This document shows, in pieces, positions 27,013 to 40,982 of a DNA stretch of 64,000 nt. The DNA is from Cloeon dipterum. Taxonomy: Eukaryota; Arthropoda; Insecta; Ephemeroptera; Baetidae. A program made the translations under genes and the position numbers. The notes beneath the pieces were generated by a model. It saw only the letters and a program-made list of their open reading frames with translations. It ran no database searches and had not been told where the DNA came from. Location of the stretch: contig NC_088788.1 of NCBI RefSeq assembly GCF_949628265.1, forward strand, positions 14,012,001 to 14,076,000. Direction: 5' to 3'. Position 1 is the first letter of the stretch. Every line of letters starts with the position of its first letter.

Positions 27013-30000
27013 ATGGCGGAGGCTGTAATGATCTATAAAGAACTAGTCGATAGTTCAAAGCCTTTTGAATTTTTGTCATTGAGGACTCACTCACCAGAGC
27101 CGCGTCCACGCAAAGCAAAACATCAGTACTACGAAAATTTTAGCAGGATGACTGAAGATCATGATTATGTTAAAGAATTCGCAGAAAAAGAAGACAGGCT
27201 TCTTCAAAAGCAAGTGGTAAAGTATTTTGTACTCTGATCTCCTCAAACCCATATTTAAACTTAAGTTGCAGGGCCATGACTGTGCCAAAGAAAGTTCTAT
27301 TGATCGTGGCCACACCAATGGCCTTTGGGACATTGAGAGTACAACTTGCTCTGTCGATCTAAGTGACCCAAAACTTCTGGCCCAGAAATACAGCTCTAGC
27401 CGTCCACGCAGTAACCTCACCATCAACCTAAAACAGCGAGAAGTTAAATCAATTGCTTGCTTTTTCGCCCTTAATTTTGAGACCAAAATTTGTACATTTT
27501 TAGATATCAAAGTTAATCAAGGAGAATGCAGTTGTTGTGGTGGAAGGCCCAACTGGCTGTGGAAAGTCCACTCAGGTGCCCCAGATTGTTCTTGATGATA
27601 GTTTCAAAGACAACCAACCTGTCAACATTGTTGTCACTCAGCCAAGAAAGATTGCTGCATTCAGTGTTGCAAAGCGAATTTGCGATGAAAGAAATTGTGT
27701 ATTGGGCTCCTTGGTCGGGTACAAAGTATGAAACACTCTAATTAAATTTAAGAAAAAGGACTTAAAGATCTTTATCCCAAAGGTTGGTCTGAAATCAACT
27801 ATCTCTAAGGACACGCGATTGACAGTTTGCACAACCGGTGTACTACTGCAGCATTTGGTCTCCAAGAAGCATATGAATGATTTCACGCACGTGATTCTTG
27901 ACGAAATTCATGAAAGGGATCAGGAGCTAGACTTCCTCATGCTTCTAGTGCGAAAGCTTCAAAGAACAGTGTCCCGTCATGTGAAGGTTTATTATTGATA
28001 GTATATAATTTTTCATTTAAAAATTTAACCTCTGCGTGTGTCCGCAGGTTGTTCTGATGTCTGCAACTTTTGACAGTTTAAAGATTTCCAACTACTTCCG
28101 CTTTGCGACGTCGGCAGACATCAAATGTGCACCAATCTTGAAGGTCGATTCCAAACCTCAGCACAATGTGGATGTATATCACATTCGGGAAATTAACGCA
28201 CTCCTTGGGAAAGATGAGGTTTTGTTAATATAATTTATATTGGAAATGCGTGACCTCATTTTCCAACTGCATGATTTTTATTAAAGGTGTGTTCATATTC
28301 CATCGCAAATCCCATGTACTCAAAACATATGATGGACGTGGTTGTGCAATTGATCTCAAGGCTGGATGAATTTGAGTGCAAACGCTCTGTGAAAGGGAAG
28401 GGAGCTGTCCTGGTGTTTTTGCCTGGAATTCATGAGATTGAAGACACATATGATGCATTGATCAATTTCAATGAGTAAGTTAAATTATTTTTAATATCAG
28501 AGAGGATCAGTATTTTAGCTATCCTAGCGGGGTTCATCGCAAAGTATCTCAACATCCATTTAGATTGAAAAAATTATGAGAAAGACAACACCAGAAGAGG
28601 CTTAAAGTTTCATGACAGAGTATTTTACAGAGATCGCAAGTTTGAGTGGAAAATCCATGTGCTTCATTCATCTGTCACGCGAGATGAGCAGTTGAAAGCG
28701 TTCCAGAAAGTGCCTGCAAACTGCCGCAAAATCCTTCTTTCTACAAATATTGCAGAGAGCGCTGTCACTGTTTCTGATGTTACCTATGGTGAGAATTAGC
28801 TGCACTTTAAATTTTGCTATTTGCAACAATTCTTTGCAGTGATTGACTCTTGCCTGGTGAAACAAATGGAAACAAAGCTTGACACTTGCACCTCATGCTT
28901 GGCTCTGAGCTGGGCGTCAAAAGTGAATTGCAAACAACGTAAAGGAAGAGTTGGCAGAGTTGCTTCAGGAACGGTTTTTAGACTCATTTCAAAGGAATTT
29001 TTCATGGTCCGTCATTTGTTGTGCATGAAATTAAATACTCAAGCTATGCCGTACTAGACCTTGCCAAATGAGCAGTTGCCTGAGATGCAGAGGTGCCCAC
29101 TTGCTAAGCTTGTGCTGTTAGCCAAGCTCTTGGACCATGGAGAGCCTAAATGCATTTTGGCTCTTGCGCTTGATCCTCCCAAGTTATCAAACATTGAGAT
29201 GACAGTGTTGACCTTAAAAGAGGTATTTTAATGTTGAAAATCAATTTCAAACTTTTTGATTTGTAAAAAAACATCCTAAAATGCTTCATGTCCAGGTTGC
29301 CTTAAATTTAAATAATTTTATTCCTCTGATTTTTACCACAGACTGGAGGACTGCTGATTGATAATTCCGAAGGAAGACCTGACAGGACTGATGGTGAATT
29401 GACCTTCTTAGGAAAAATCATGGCCAAGCTGCCAATCGACATTCACCTCGCCAAACTAGTTGTGTTTGGGCACATTCTAGGAGTGTATCAAAGCAGTTTG
29501 ATCATTGGTATCACTCTCAATAAACAGCAATATTCACAAGAAATATTCATTAACCATCTTTTCGCAGCGGCTGCTATGTATGTGAGGAATTTTTTGGCAT
29601 CGTCTTTCCATGACAAACTAGAATCATACTTGTCAAAGCTCTCCTGGGCAAATGGGTCAGGAAGTGACTGCATCGCCCAACTCAATGCGTTTAAGGTATT
29701 CATTGTGCTATATTTTTATTTTTTCTTTGTCCCTTATAGACATTTTAATCCCAGACTTTGATGTCTTACAAATCATCGGGTTTCTTCAACCGTAACCTGC
29801 CATTTGTCTCTGAAGAAAATTGGGCAGGCGACAATTTCATCCAGTTACGATACGCAAGGGAGATTGCAGATTTGGCAGAAGAGCTTGACCTTCGTCTCAA
29901 GACTATGGGCTTGGTTGTGAACTCAAAATCAGTGTCGCATAATTTGCTCAGCGCTGAACAAGAAATCCTGCTGTTGAAGGTATGTGGTGCCTTGTGTATT

Positions 30001-33000
30001 TTGGATTCAAAATATATATATGTGTGTCTGGAGCTTAGGTTGCCATTTCCGGGGCCTTCTACCCGAACTATTTCCAAACCTACCCTTCTGATGATGCTGG
30101 CAGGGATGAGGATATCGTCCGATATGTGGGAGGGTTTGACCCTCTGAGCTCAGTTTACTTCACCAATTTTCCACTTGATCAGCCAGGAAAATTGTATGCA
30201 AAACCTGTGAAGAAGTATCTGGCGAATTGCGCTGATGCAATGAACGTTAACTTTAACAGCTCTTCGTAAGTGCATAGGCAACAGTCATGTCTAACAGCAT
30301 TTTCTAGGAAACGATTTACAGGAAAGTGTATGTTCAGTTTGGAAAGGTTGAAGACAGCTTTCGCCTGCCAACTCAGGTTTCCCTTGCAGTATACAAAGCT
30401 GTCAAGCTGCGACAAACCACCCACAAGTTGAAGCTTGATATTCTTCCGTTAGTACATTTCATCCTTCTCCAGAATAAGTATATAACTTAACAAAGAAGTT
30501 GGAACTAATTGAGTTATATCAAATTTATGTTTGATAAAAAAGCCTATACATCCCTTTATTTTTTATTTATTTTTTTTTTTTATTAATCTAGGGAAGAGGC
30601 TGCTAGAAGGAGAAGTGCTCAGCTACCAAAGGAGCCTATCCTTAATGTAGCCATGAGAAGCATCATGGAAATGCGAAAGATCTGCAACATCCAGCCTATA
30701 CTTCCTGCTCTACATACTAAAACCATGAAGCTGAAAGTGACCCACGTATAAATTTAATATAACGTCATAATATTATTTAATTTAAAATTTTTAATTAACA
30801 ATTTTCAGATTGAAACTCCAAGCAAGTTTTTCTGTCAACCACAAGATGTTAAAACCAGCTTGCATTTAGAATCTCTGCAGTCTTCTCTGAATGACACTGA
30901 TGCAGATTTTCGGGCTCTTTGTGGACAGCCCCAGGTTGACAAAGTCTATGTGGCCAATTGCAAATTGAAAAATCAGAAATTCAGAGCCAGAGTCGTTGCG
31001 TTGCTGCCTTGTAACTCATGCGAGGTTGGTATTATGCGTTGTTTTAATTTTGCTTTGTAGACCTTAAAACTTGTGTGTTCTAGATTATCTTGATTGACTT
31101 TGGGAACACCCAAATCGTAAGCAACAAGGACCTATTTGACCTCGGACCAGCGCTGAAGATTTCTGGCTTGGTGAAAATCCCGCAGCTTGCATTTGAGTGT
31201 AGACTCACCAATGTTGGGCCAATTGAAAGTGCTTGGAGCTCAGAAGCGATTGGTCTCTTCTCTCGCTCAGTTACAGAAGGTCACTGCACAGCTGAGATTT
31301 ACTCTGTGGTGCACAGTGTTGTCAGTGTCATCCTTACCAACATCAGTGGCAAAGTCTTGAATGATGAGCTTGTGGCAAAAGGATATGCTCTCAAAATTCC
31401 AGAAACTTTCTTTTCCAAGGTATTGATTTGAATTGTAGCTGTTGGTTTTTCATGTCACAGCTTTGTTAGGAGAACCACCAGGCCCGTGTAAATTGCACTA
31501 CTTTGACTCCTCTTGAAGTTAGTTTCCATCTGAAGAAGCAATACAAAAGTGACTGGGTTCAGGAAGAAGACCAAGAGCTTGAAGAGCCAAAACCTTCCGA
31601 GTGTACTGCTGAGGTAAAAACGTTATATTTTATGCAAACATTTTTTGCTTATACTTTGTGCAGGCTAAACTGAGAGGACCTTTTAGTCCTCTAGAGGCTG
31701 GTGTCAAACACACCACAAGGAGCGGCCTGCAGATGAAAATCAGCATTGAGCGAAACTCTGTCAATTCCGTTCTCCTTAGCGATGACAACAGTGCCAGCAG
31801 GTTTGTTTACCTTGATTTTCTATTGCTTTCCTTGAATATTCCTTGGACCTGATATAATTTCTAAGTCCTGAAATATCATATGATACTGTGCCGGCACACA
31901 TTACTGTCAACCAGGTAGCCTAACTATAACAGGTCTTACAGGAAGAATAATTTTTATCAGTGTTTATTGAATTTAAATTTCATGAAAATAATATTGAGTC
32001 AAAATAACTTAACTTCAGATTCCTGGTTGCTGGACTAGTTCAAGCAAGTCACGGAAAGCCTAACCTGACCTTGCATGATACAACGCTGATGCCAACGATT
32101 CCCGGCCTGCTCGCGCTTGCTAGCATGATCTTCGCCCCTAAGATTGAGTTGCGGAGGCAACCTGGAGTGAAGCACTTCACAGGAATGATCTGTGGATTGG
32201 GAACCGAGAAAAAAAGCAGAAATGCGCTCTACCCAGAACATGACATGGAGCAAGTCTTTGATGTTGAATTCACCCTGGAAGATATGAGGGATGTACGTAT
32301 TTGATGTTGTATTGCTATATACTATTGTCATCAATGTATAAAATTTTTGTAGAATTTTCCCATTCTCATAGTGACGTTTTAAGCTGTCACCACATTAAAT
32401 ATTTTAATACATATAATTTATTGTGTCGTAGATTAATCGACTTCGTTTCTGGTTCAATTTGGCTCTTTCGTCAGGGGAAGGAGAAGACAAGTCCATTAAT
32501 CACATCTCTGATATTGAAATGTACCAAAAGCAGAGCCAGACTCTTCTGCTGAGGTTTGACTATAAATTTAACATGCAAATCTGTTTCTTATCACGTTTCT
32601 TTAAAGTTTGCTTTCCAAATCTCGGAACAATGTCAGACCAGTCATGTTCAACGATGCATTCAACTGGAGGAAGGTGGACAAAGATCAGGTGTTACGTTTC
32701 GCAGATAGTTCTCTTGCCAAGAGCAACAGAATTTATCCGTTCCACACTGCTGTTCTCTTTGAAACAGATGATACCAGGAAGTTCAAAAATCACAAGAAGG
32801 AAATGGAAAAGCTGCAGCAACTTTCCCTCATGTATGTTTGCATTGTCAAGAGATATGTTATCTTGATAAGAAATTTTCAGGCCAACCTTGCGAAAGAGAC
32901 AGGTGCACTGCTCCATATGCAGGGTGACTCTTTTCACCATGGACGAGCTGAGGATGCATCTGACAGTTGAGCAACACATGCAGGCTTGGCGTGATCTGCT

Positions 33001-33031
33001 GCTTCATCAGGGAAGGTCAGAAATTATTTAG
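27013..33031 (+). CDS. spn-E: DEAH-box RNA helicase with Tudor domain, spindle-E/TDRD9
   Basis: Twenty-two exons: 27013-27216, 27272-27442, 27504-27725, 27783-27986, 28048-28218, 28287-28474, 28631-28788, 28840-29006, 29058-29222, 29342-29695, 29755-29979, 30039-30265, 30322-30447, 30592-30745, 30809-31024, 31084-31419, 31470-31613, 31664-31800, 32019-32292, 32432-32553, 32607-32831 and 32881-33031, giving 1446 residues. Spn-E/TDRD9 acts in nuage in the piRNA pathway and restrains transposons in the germ line. Helicase motifs are EGPTGCGKST (about 139-148), DEIH (239-242), SAT (272-274) and QRKGRVGRV. The helicase-associated region follows. A Tudor domain lies at about 955-1030 (VYVANCKLKNQKFRARVVAL, IILIDFGNTQ). 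A late region shows TLMPTIPGLLALASMIFAP and LPEHDME-like YPEHDMEQVFDVEF. The C-terminus has CSIC...H....H, a possible zinc finger. A polyadenylation signal lies at about 33248. The exact first donor (27214 or 27217) is uncertain. Confidence 0.96.
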
Positions 33032-33350
33032 TTGGTGGGTGTTTCATAATTGGATTATCATTTAAATGTATCACGACTATTTTGTTCAATTTTATTTCTT
33101 ATGTCTTTCGGTTAGTAGAATATCAATTACATATTTGCTACTTACAAATGTTAACTGCCAATTATTGTGTAGGAAGTTATGGAATCATATAACTGGCTTG
33201 CTGATAAATGCAAAGTATTATGCTCTTTATTACCGTCACAACATTTATAAAATAAAGTCTGTTGTCCTCTAAGGCCTTGGTTAATTATTTTAAATGCACC
33301 ACCATTTTATGCTGATTCAATATCTCCTCAGTACTACACTACGTGCAATT
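33032..33350. other. Convergent 3' region of spn-E and CYP4
   Basis: This holds both 3' UTRs. AATAAA for spn-E is at about 33248. On the other strand aataaa (read from ctttatt at about 33221) is the likely signal for the P450. The two 3' ends probably overlap by some tens of bases. Confidence 0.5.
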
Positions 33351-36300
33351 TTACCGAGCGGACAGGGAAATATTAATTCCGTCTGTGTTAACCAGGACAA
33401 GTTCGCCTAGCAGGTTGAGATCACTCTCGGGAACAGGAGACTGCACTCTGAAGTTGCATAATATTTCTGACATCATTATCTTCAGCTTCATCATCGCGAA
33501 TCGTTGCCCTAAAATCAAATTTCAATCATGTTTCTATGGTTGAATCAAGGACAAGAAGCTCAGTTGAATTGTGCTTATTTGCGTTTCATTGAAAAAGTCT
33601 TTCTTGATGTGACTTACCAATGCAATTTCTCGAACCAGCGCTGAACGGAATGTACGCAAACGGATTTCTCGTCGCACTCTCATCACTTGCGAAGCGTTCG
33701 GGAATAAATTTGTCTGGCTCTGGGAATTGGCGCGGATCGCGGTGCAGCAAGTAGAGATTCATGAGTATTGTCACGCCCGTTGGGAGCAAATGGTCACCTG
33801 TGATAGAAATAGAGTAAATAGATATTAAAAAATAAGATTTAAAATGGTGATTAGAGTCGAGCGCTCGGTATTTGATTCTCTGAACGCAAGGCCTAAACAA
33901 AGCAAAAAGCTTTAAATGTTCTCACAAATCAGCTTTTTTACAATCACAATATTTGTCAAATCTGCATCATGATTTTGGTTTTCCTCACACTTGCCTTTTT
34001 CTGTATTTAATAATATCAGGTATATTTAGCTTGAAAAGCTAACAAACAGCTGTTTCAGGTTTGCAGACTTTGAAACGAGTTGACTAAAAAGGTAATTTAA
34101 AATGTTGCGGCAAGGGCAATAGTAAGGTTGTGCAAGCGAATTCTGGCCAGTCAACAGTCCGTATGATGTTGCCAAGCGGATGAATTTGATTGCGTGATAT
34201 TTCAATTATAATGACAGGTGAGACCGCAAAAACTCTACAGGCCCTCCTCTGTGGTTTCAGTTAGCTGGTTCAAGTTAAATTTTGAATTCACAATTTTTCT
34301 AACGTACATATTTTCCCTACTAATCTTAGTAATTAGTTATTTCTTGTGCTCCGACTGAATAACAACAATTTGATTCTGACCTTTTGTTTATGTTCAAACG
34401 TGCTTTTAAACCCGAAATTAAAGTTTGCAATTCAATTAAACATTCGGTCTTTTTTATATTCAGTGATTTTGTGAAGGGCGTTTGCGTTCACTAAATTTAA
34501 ATATTATAAGGCCTCTGCACTAATGCGATTATAGCTACTGCTATTACGCAGCTACGTAAATTTATATGCGCGCTCTTGATGAAATTCTTATAGTGAGCAA
34601 TTTAGCACTTCTTGTGGTCATTGTCGACCCGTTGCGAAAACCTTCTTGTAAATTTCACACTCATGGCAACAGCATTGACATTGACCTTGAAATAATAAAT
34701 GAGCTTCTCGACCCATAAAATCGTGTCTAGACTGGATTCATGTGCCGCCTCACCTCTAAGACCACATTCCAAAACTTCGAAAGCTATAAGCTAACGTGTA
34801 CCGTCCCCCGCGTCTTATTTGCATATATTATATACACACAACAATCCAATAGAAAAATGATGCTCACCAATTTGCAGTGGGCTTTGGAGGTCTCGGGCAA
34901 TTAAAGGTACAACTGGGTAGAGCCGCATCACCTCTTTAATGCAGCAGTCCAGATAGTGCAATTTCTGTGTGGCTTGAAAGTTGAGGATGCCGTCTGGCGT
35001 CTCGGATTTCACGCTGTTCACCTCCTCCACAATTCTATCCTGCAAATCAAGCGCAAAAAATTGAATTTAAAAGTTGTAATAAGCAGCTAGTTTATTTCAT
35101 TCCTATCACGAACTGAGCATTGAAGACTTCCCTTTTTAGCCATCCAGAAATTTTTGTTCTCACTTTACATAATGGAACATATTTGATTAAATAAATTTAA
35201 ATGAAAATCAATTAGGTAACCATTGTCGGCAAACATGAAAACATTCTACCTGTTGCTTGTACCTTTTATGAACAAAATATTTTTTGAATTAATCATCCAG
35301 TAACATTTCGATTTGTGAGACCAGAATTATAATATGCGCAGCTTTTGTACATTTTGTATGGGCTTAGGTTCAATAAGTTCAATGTCTCTTTTCAAGGGCG
35401 CGACGTCTGCCAGACGTATTCAATTCGCGTCAAAAGTAAGTAGTGTTACTCGCAACACGATTCGGCGGTTGTTGCTTGACTTGCGTAACATTTCTTGGTT
35501 CATCGTAATATTGACCTTACATTTAAAGAGCTGTTCGCTTCAATGGAGGGCTTGAAATCCACGATATAGATAAGTCGAGCTTTTTAACTGAAAGCTTGGT
35601 TCATTGGCCATCAATTAAATATGCAAATTATTCGCCCACTTTATTATTATTTACTTATTTATGTACACTACACCCGCGGAAGTTAAATGCACTTTGCCAT
35701 AAGCAGAATCGTTGCCAAAATTGGTACCGCGTATACGCATCAGATGGTAGTATAGTGAAAAGAGAAATACCTATGACTAGTTGGGGTCACTCATTTTGGT
35801 CTCATCTTGCTATTATCTGCTTCTTGCGCTTGTTATTTTTCATAGTGATTAATTCCTATAAATATTGCCTTATTTGTTTTGAAAAATTTCCTGGAGAAAA
35901 ATAAATTGGCGGAATTCGTGTATCATGTAGGAATTGCTCCAAAAAAATATCTTAGTTTTGTCCTTCCGCATATTATTCAAATACAGACAGTATGTTTTTC
36001 TCAGGAAAACTTAGAAGCACAAAGTAGGCGTGAGCTGTGTCTAGGCGTTTAACAAAAAGCCTAAGCGTCGAGGAGCTCCATTAGATTAAAAGAGAACTGC
36101 CGTGACTCACCTGCACGTCGGGATGTTTGCCGAGCACGTAAAGGCACCAGCTAACCGCAGTCGCCGATGTGTCGTGGCCCTGCGGAAGAAACAGTAATTT
36201 TTTCTTTTATTTTAGCAAAAATTGTGTTTAATTTTTTAATCGGTTCCCCTTTTTCGATAGGGGTGACCCCTTATAAAAGCGAACAAATCGCGAAAACAAC

Positions 36301-39300
36301 GCGCCCCAGTAATATCGCGAATAAGATGGGCGCACGCGGGTCTCATTGGAGGAAGTCCAGTGGAGAAAAGGACCAGCGCACCGGAGTCATTATTGAAACG
36401 CTAGACATTCGTCCCGAGATATTAATTCACGCATGCTGGAAAGGTGCAAACCAGCAAGTAAATTTTCATCATAAAATGATCTGCTTGGTCTCGAAACCTA
36501 TTTTATCGATTCATTTCAATAATATAATTTTTATTTTTCTATCTAAAATATAATTATATTTTTTATATTCTGTAATTAGATCAATTTTAAAAATAAGTAG
36601 ATGTCTTAACTCACGGCGAACATGAAGGTATTGGCCTCCTCGCGAATATCCTCATCGCTTAAGCCATCCTTGCGCATCTCCAGCAGCAAATCGAGTAATG
36701 CGATGCGATGCTTTCTGGCTGAGGACCGAGATGGATTTTTTATTTACCTCCGAGTCACCTATATGCTATATGTCGCTACATACCTTTGCCCCCTAAAGGC
36801 TCGCACTCAATATCCACGTTTCCATTCATGTGCGCCCGCTTTTGCAACTCCTTTTCGCGCATCTCAATTATCTATCGGCCACAAATAATATGATAATTAT
36901 TTGAAAGACGCGACACTAATTTAAAAACTCACATTGTCGACGTATTTATGGATAGTTTTGACGCATTTTCGCTGTTTCATCCCGAGGGGTGAAATGTTGA
37001 ACAGCGAGTCAGGCTTGAGCCAGGGTGTGATAAACCGTCTTTGCATAATGCCGCTGATCCTAAAACATAATCCAGATAAATATCGAAATAAAACTATTAA
37101 TTGTTGAGAGACGTACTCCGCTATCGCCTCGACATAGTCCGCGTTCGAGTTGCGCTGGAAGTCCATGTGATGGCCCATGACAGTGTCTGTGTGAAGGAAA
37201 AAAATTGCAAATACACTCGGGTTGTAATTGAGAGGCAAATACCGCAAATTATGTCCAGTGTGCACAATTTCGCAAACGGCAGTACATCAAAAACTCCTTG
37301 CTGCTTGCCCAAAATCTCGATAAAAGTGTTGACACTTGTTTGCGACGTCAAGGCGAAGTCTTCCATCACTTTGTTGTGGAAAGACGGAGTCAAAAGCTTT
37401 CGTCGACTGTGCCATTTTAAACCTGTTTGGAATTTTAAATTAATAATTGTTTTGTGAATAAAAAATGGTTTTATATTGTGTTAAATTGGACTGTTGCAGA
37501 AATCCCCTTGATTTTTTTTTAATTTAGCTAGGAAAAGAGCGTATTCAAGAAAGGTTTTTCTGTTCCTGTCCTGACCTGTTCCGGGAAAAAATTTCCTGTC
37601 CTGTCCTGTTCCTGTTCCAAAATTGGATTTCCGGTCCTGTCCTGTTCCTGTTTTTTCCTGTTTTTTTTCTTAAATTTAATTCAAATTTACAAAATGGTCT
37701 TCTAATTCTTCCATATTAATATTTATACCTGTTTTTTGTTTGTTTTTAATTATTTGAAACTTCCATTTGACAGATTTTCTAAGTGTTTAAATTTTGATAG
37801 AGTATATAATTTCTAATTCATCTAATTCCCCTTTATGAACAAAACGGAAAAAATGATATGCACCCCGCACAGAATTTAGTATTCAAAAAGTGCTTAAAAT
37901 GAAAAAGAATTGCAGAAAAACCTAAAAAATGTTATTTTTTGATACAGGTGATTGTTTCCGTAAAACGCTTGTTTTTTCGAACACCACTGACTATAATTAA
38001 AGAGTTGTGCATTTTAATTAAAGCTTTAGAGCAAAATTGTAAACGTCGTGGATAATTTTTAGGCTTTTTTGGAAAAATATTTATAGTTACATGAAAGAAA
38101 GTAAACATTGTAAGGCAGTATCAAAATGTAAAGTAATGCGCTGTCTATAAATGAGGTATATTTGATACAAAATAGACCAAGAATGGAATTGTTTTGAAAC
38201 AAAATTCTTGTCTTGTCCTGTTCCTGAAAAATATTTTCCTGTCCTTCCGGAATTCCAGGAAAAAGCAGGAATTCTTGTTTCCTGTTTCAATTTCCTGTCT
38301 TGGATTACGCTCTATAGGAAAGCCTTGCTTTAATTTTCTCAATCGGAAATAAAAAAGCTACAGCTTAATTTTACGGGAAAGGCCAAGATCGCAAGAAATA
38401 TTTTTTCGGTCAATATGGAAAATACGAAATTTTGTCTCCGAATATTGCAGTTTTTTGCTTTGTCATAGTGTCATAAAAGCTACAGAACCCAGAACAATCT
38501 CGGGAAAAATTTATCATTTTCTGGAATGTCAATAATAACCTGTCTATCGATTTGTCTATTATAAATCTCGTCTATATTCCATATGAAACAAACTACACTT
38601 ATTCTAAATATTGTATAATTTTTCTACCTGAACTGGTGATGAGTCCTGTGCCGACCCAGTCATTTAGAAATCGGTACTCGTAGCTCTTGTCAATGTGCTG
38701 CGACGAGTTGAGCAAGGGCTGAAACGAAGATATCGACGTTCTCGAATATTAAATTTTGCATTAGCTTGGGTTGTCTCACCTGACACGCCTCGGCACTTTG
38801 CACGAAAACAAAGGGACGAAGGCCGACCCAGATGACGAACATCTCTCCGTACTCTCTGGCGCAATCTTGCAGCAGACGGAAGAATTCTGGAAACAAAATC
38901 CGATACTATATCTTTACCTTTTTAAGTGCATTGACAATAAGACATTGAGATTTAAAGAAAGGATGAGTGAAACCATTTTCAAGAAAATATTTAAGTGATT
39001 TTTCTTCCTCTTAATGATTTTGAGCATGCAATTTTAAATACATCCATGTTATAAGTGATAAGTGTTCTACATTACGCTCTCTCAGCGCTCTCATTGTGAT
39101 CGCATCGCTATATTGCCATGCTCACTTTCTTGCCATTGACAACAACAAAGCTGCCAGTGGCCATGGCGCCCATGCATGGCCAGCCGCTTTGAGATCAACA
39201 TTGAGCGTCATTATCTTAAGACTAAAATGTTTTTCTCTAATTCGGGAACCATTATTGGAGTTGACCCTGTAAGATTTTTTGTTTTACTAAATAACGCAAA

Positions 39301-40283
39301 AAAGACATTTTTAGACTTTTTCTAGATTTTCTTGCCAAAATTATTAAATACTCGCAAATTATTCAATTGACGAGGACTAAATTGGAATTTTTAAGTATCA
39401 TTGTTATCATTCAGTGCTTATTTGCAAAAATTATTTGTGGTTATTGAATTTTGTTACTTTAGGAGATGTGTTAAACAGTTAAAGATGATCTACAAGCATT
39501 TCCACATCATTTGCCAAAGTAAAAGAAGCCCTAAGAACCCAGGTGTGTCTGTTTTGGATATGAATGCTTTAGAAAACAATTAAAAATCCTAGGGTTTAAA
39601 TTCTTTAGTCGTTGATTGAAGCGTTAAGTTCATTTTCCTTAGTTAAAGAATTTTCAAAACTATTGCTCATGAAATTACAAACTGAGAAAAAAATTTGCCC
39701 TGTGAAAAAATGTTACAGCAAAGCTCTTTTTCTATCCGCCTCTCAGACTTAATATTTCTACTTTGTTAAGTGTAAAAAAATTATCTAGATTTCCTCTTGC
39801 TAGAAAAATATTTGGTCTGAAAAATCCAGTCAAATTTTTTGCTTAAACACAAAATTGCGAATTAATTTCTGCTAAATTATAAATTTTTAATGCCATTTTT
39901 AAATTTAATTTTGGACCTTTATCCCAAACCAGGAAACTGATTACTATAGCGTCAGCCACGTGCTGCGCGTGTATGTTATATGCAAATCGAATTTTCTGCG
40001 AGCGAAAGTGTGTCAAAGAGCAACGCGGAAGCACACGTGCGGCGCTTTGTCATGAAAATCAGGCAAACTGACCGTCCTGTCCGCCGGTGAGGATGAGCGA
40101 GTTGCCAAGCACGGGCAGCGCCGGCGGGCCGGGCACCCTGGCCATGGCCAGAGTGAACCTACGCCGGGGCAGCACGACTCTTTGCACGAGCAGTACGGCG
40201 GCGAGCACGAGCAGCAGCCCGACGAGGCTGGGCAGTGCGATCGAGGCGGGCACCACCGCAGAGACGGCCATCGCCAGCATCAT
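33351..40283 (-). CDS. Cytochrome P450, CYP4 family
   Basis: Twelve exons: 40073-40283, 38780-38886, 38628-38718, 37243-37422, 37117-37186, 36933-37059, 36784-36871, 36615-36718, 36111-36179, 34868-35039, 33618-33797 and 33351-33508, giving 518 residues with all phases matching. It is an ER-anchored haem monooxygenase; CYP4 members often hydroxylate fatty acids or hormones. The N-terminus has a hydrophobic anchor (VPASIALPSLVGLLLVLAAV), basic residues and the hinge VPGPPALPVLGN. The I-helix oxygen-binding motif is AGHDTSA (about 326-332). The ExxR motif is EVMR (385-388) within IKEVMRLYP. PERF is present. The haem-binding loop is FSAGSRNCIG with Cys465. HIDKSYEYRFL, WHSRRKLLTPSFH and CDTVMG are CYP4 hallmarks; the last normally has Glu where Asp is seen here. 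The best match from memory is CYP4C. Introns 1 (1.19 kb), 3 (1.2 kb), 9 (1.07 kb) and 10 (1.07 kb) are long; intron 3 carries a MITE-like element. Confidence 0.95.
37536..38313. mobile_element. Non-autonomous MITE-like element in P450 intron 3
   Basis: The left end AGAGCGTATTCAAGAAAGG and the right end, read on the other strand as AGAGCGTAATCCAAGACAGG, form imperfect terminal inverted repeats of about 20 bp. A direct repeat TAGGAAA flanks both ends (37529-37535 and 38315-38321), though one unpaired A lies at 38314. The interior is full of CCTGT repeats (cctgtcctgtcctgttcctg) near the left end and again near the right end. No transposase ORF is present. A 7-8 bp target duplication would suit a hAT-type element, but the family is not established. 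Confidence 0.6.
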
Positions 40284-40876
40284 TGTCAGGAGGAAACTGA
40301 CCCGCGCGAATCCGCTCCGGCCGTTCTTATACCCAGCCGAGCGGCACCCGCCTCCCAACGAGTGCTGCCGCCGGGATAATGTACCTCCTGCGAAATAAGC
40401 CACCTGCGAAATTTCAGGATTCCTATAGACCTGGCCTTCTGTGTTCGGTGAATTTATTTTATTCAGGCGGCCTAGTAAAAATACTTGTGAGTTGTTTCTT
40501 TCAATTATGAAAGATTTATTTACAACTGAGAAACATGTCGCGTCATTAATAGCCTTTGTAAGAAGCAGCTTTCTTCATAACGCATTAATCAAATTGTGTC
40601 AAATAAGTGATGACTAAATTCACAAAATTTGCAATACACTTCACTAGTTAAAAAGTTATGCTAAATAGAAGGGATTGATTTAAAATTGTAAGAAATGAAT
40701 GGCAGAAACTTTAAATTTTGGCTTTTCGAATTCACTCAACATTAAAATAATTTTTTCTTATTTCGTACGTTTTCATTTTCTTCCAGCTGGGTAGAGTTTC
40801 CCTAAAAATAATGAATGGTTTTTTTTCTAGAAACGTTTTTAAAGTTCCAACTATCTTATGATTTTTGCTAGAATCG

Positions 40877-40982
<106 letters not shown>

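Noticed and set aside
31866-31914. A possible 49-nt exon with good splice sites inside a spn-E intron
   Set aside because: Including it breaks the reading frame of the next exon. Joining 31800 directly to 32019 restores the frame and gives the family-like SASRFLVAG.
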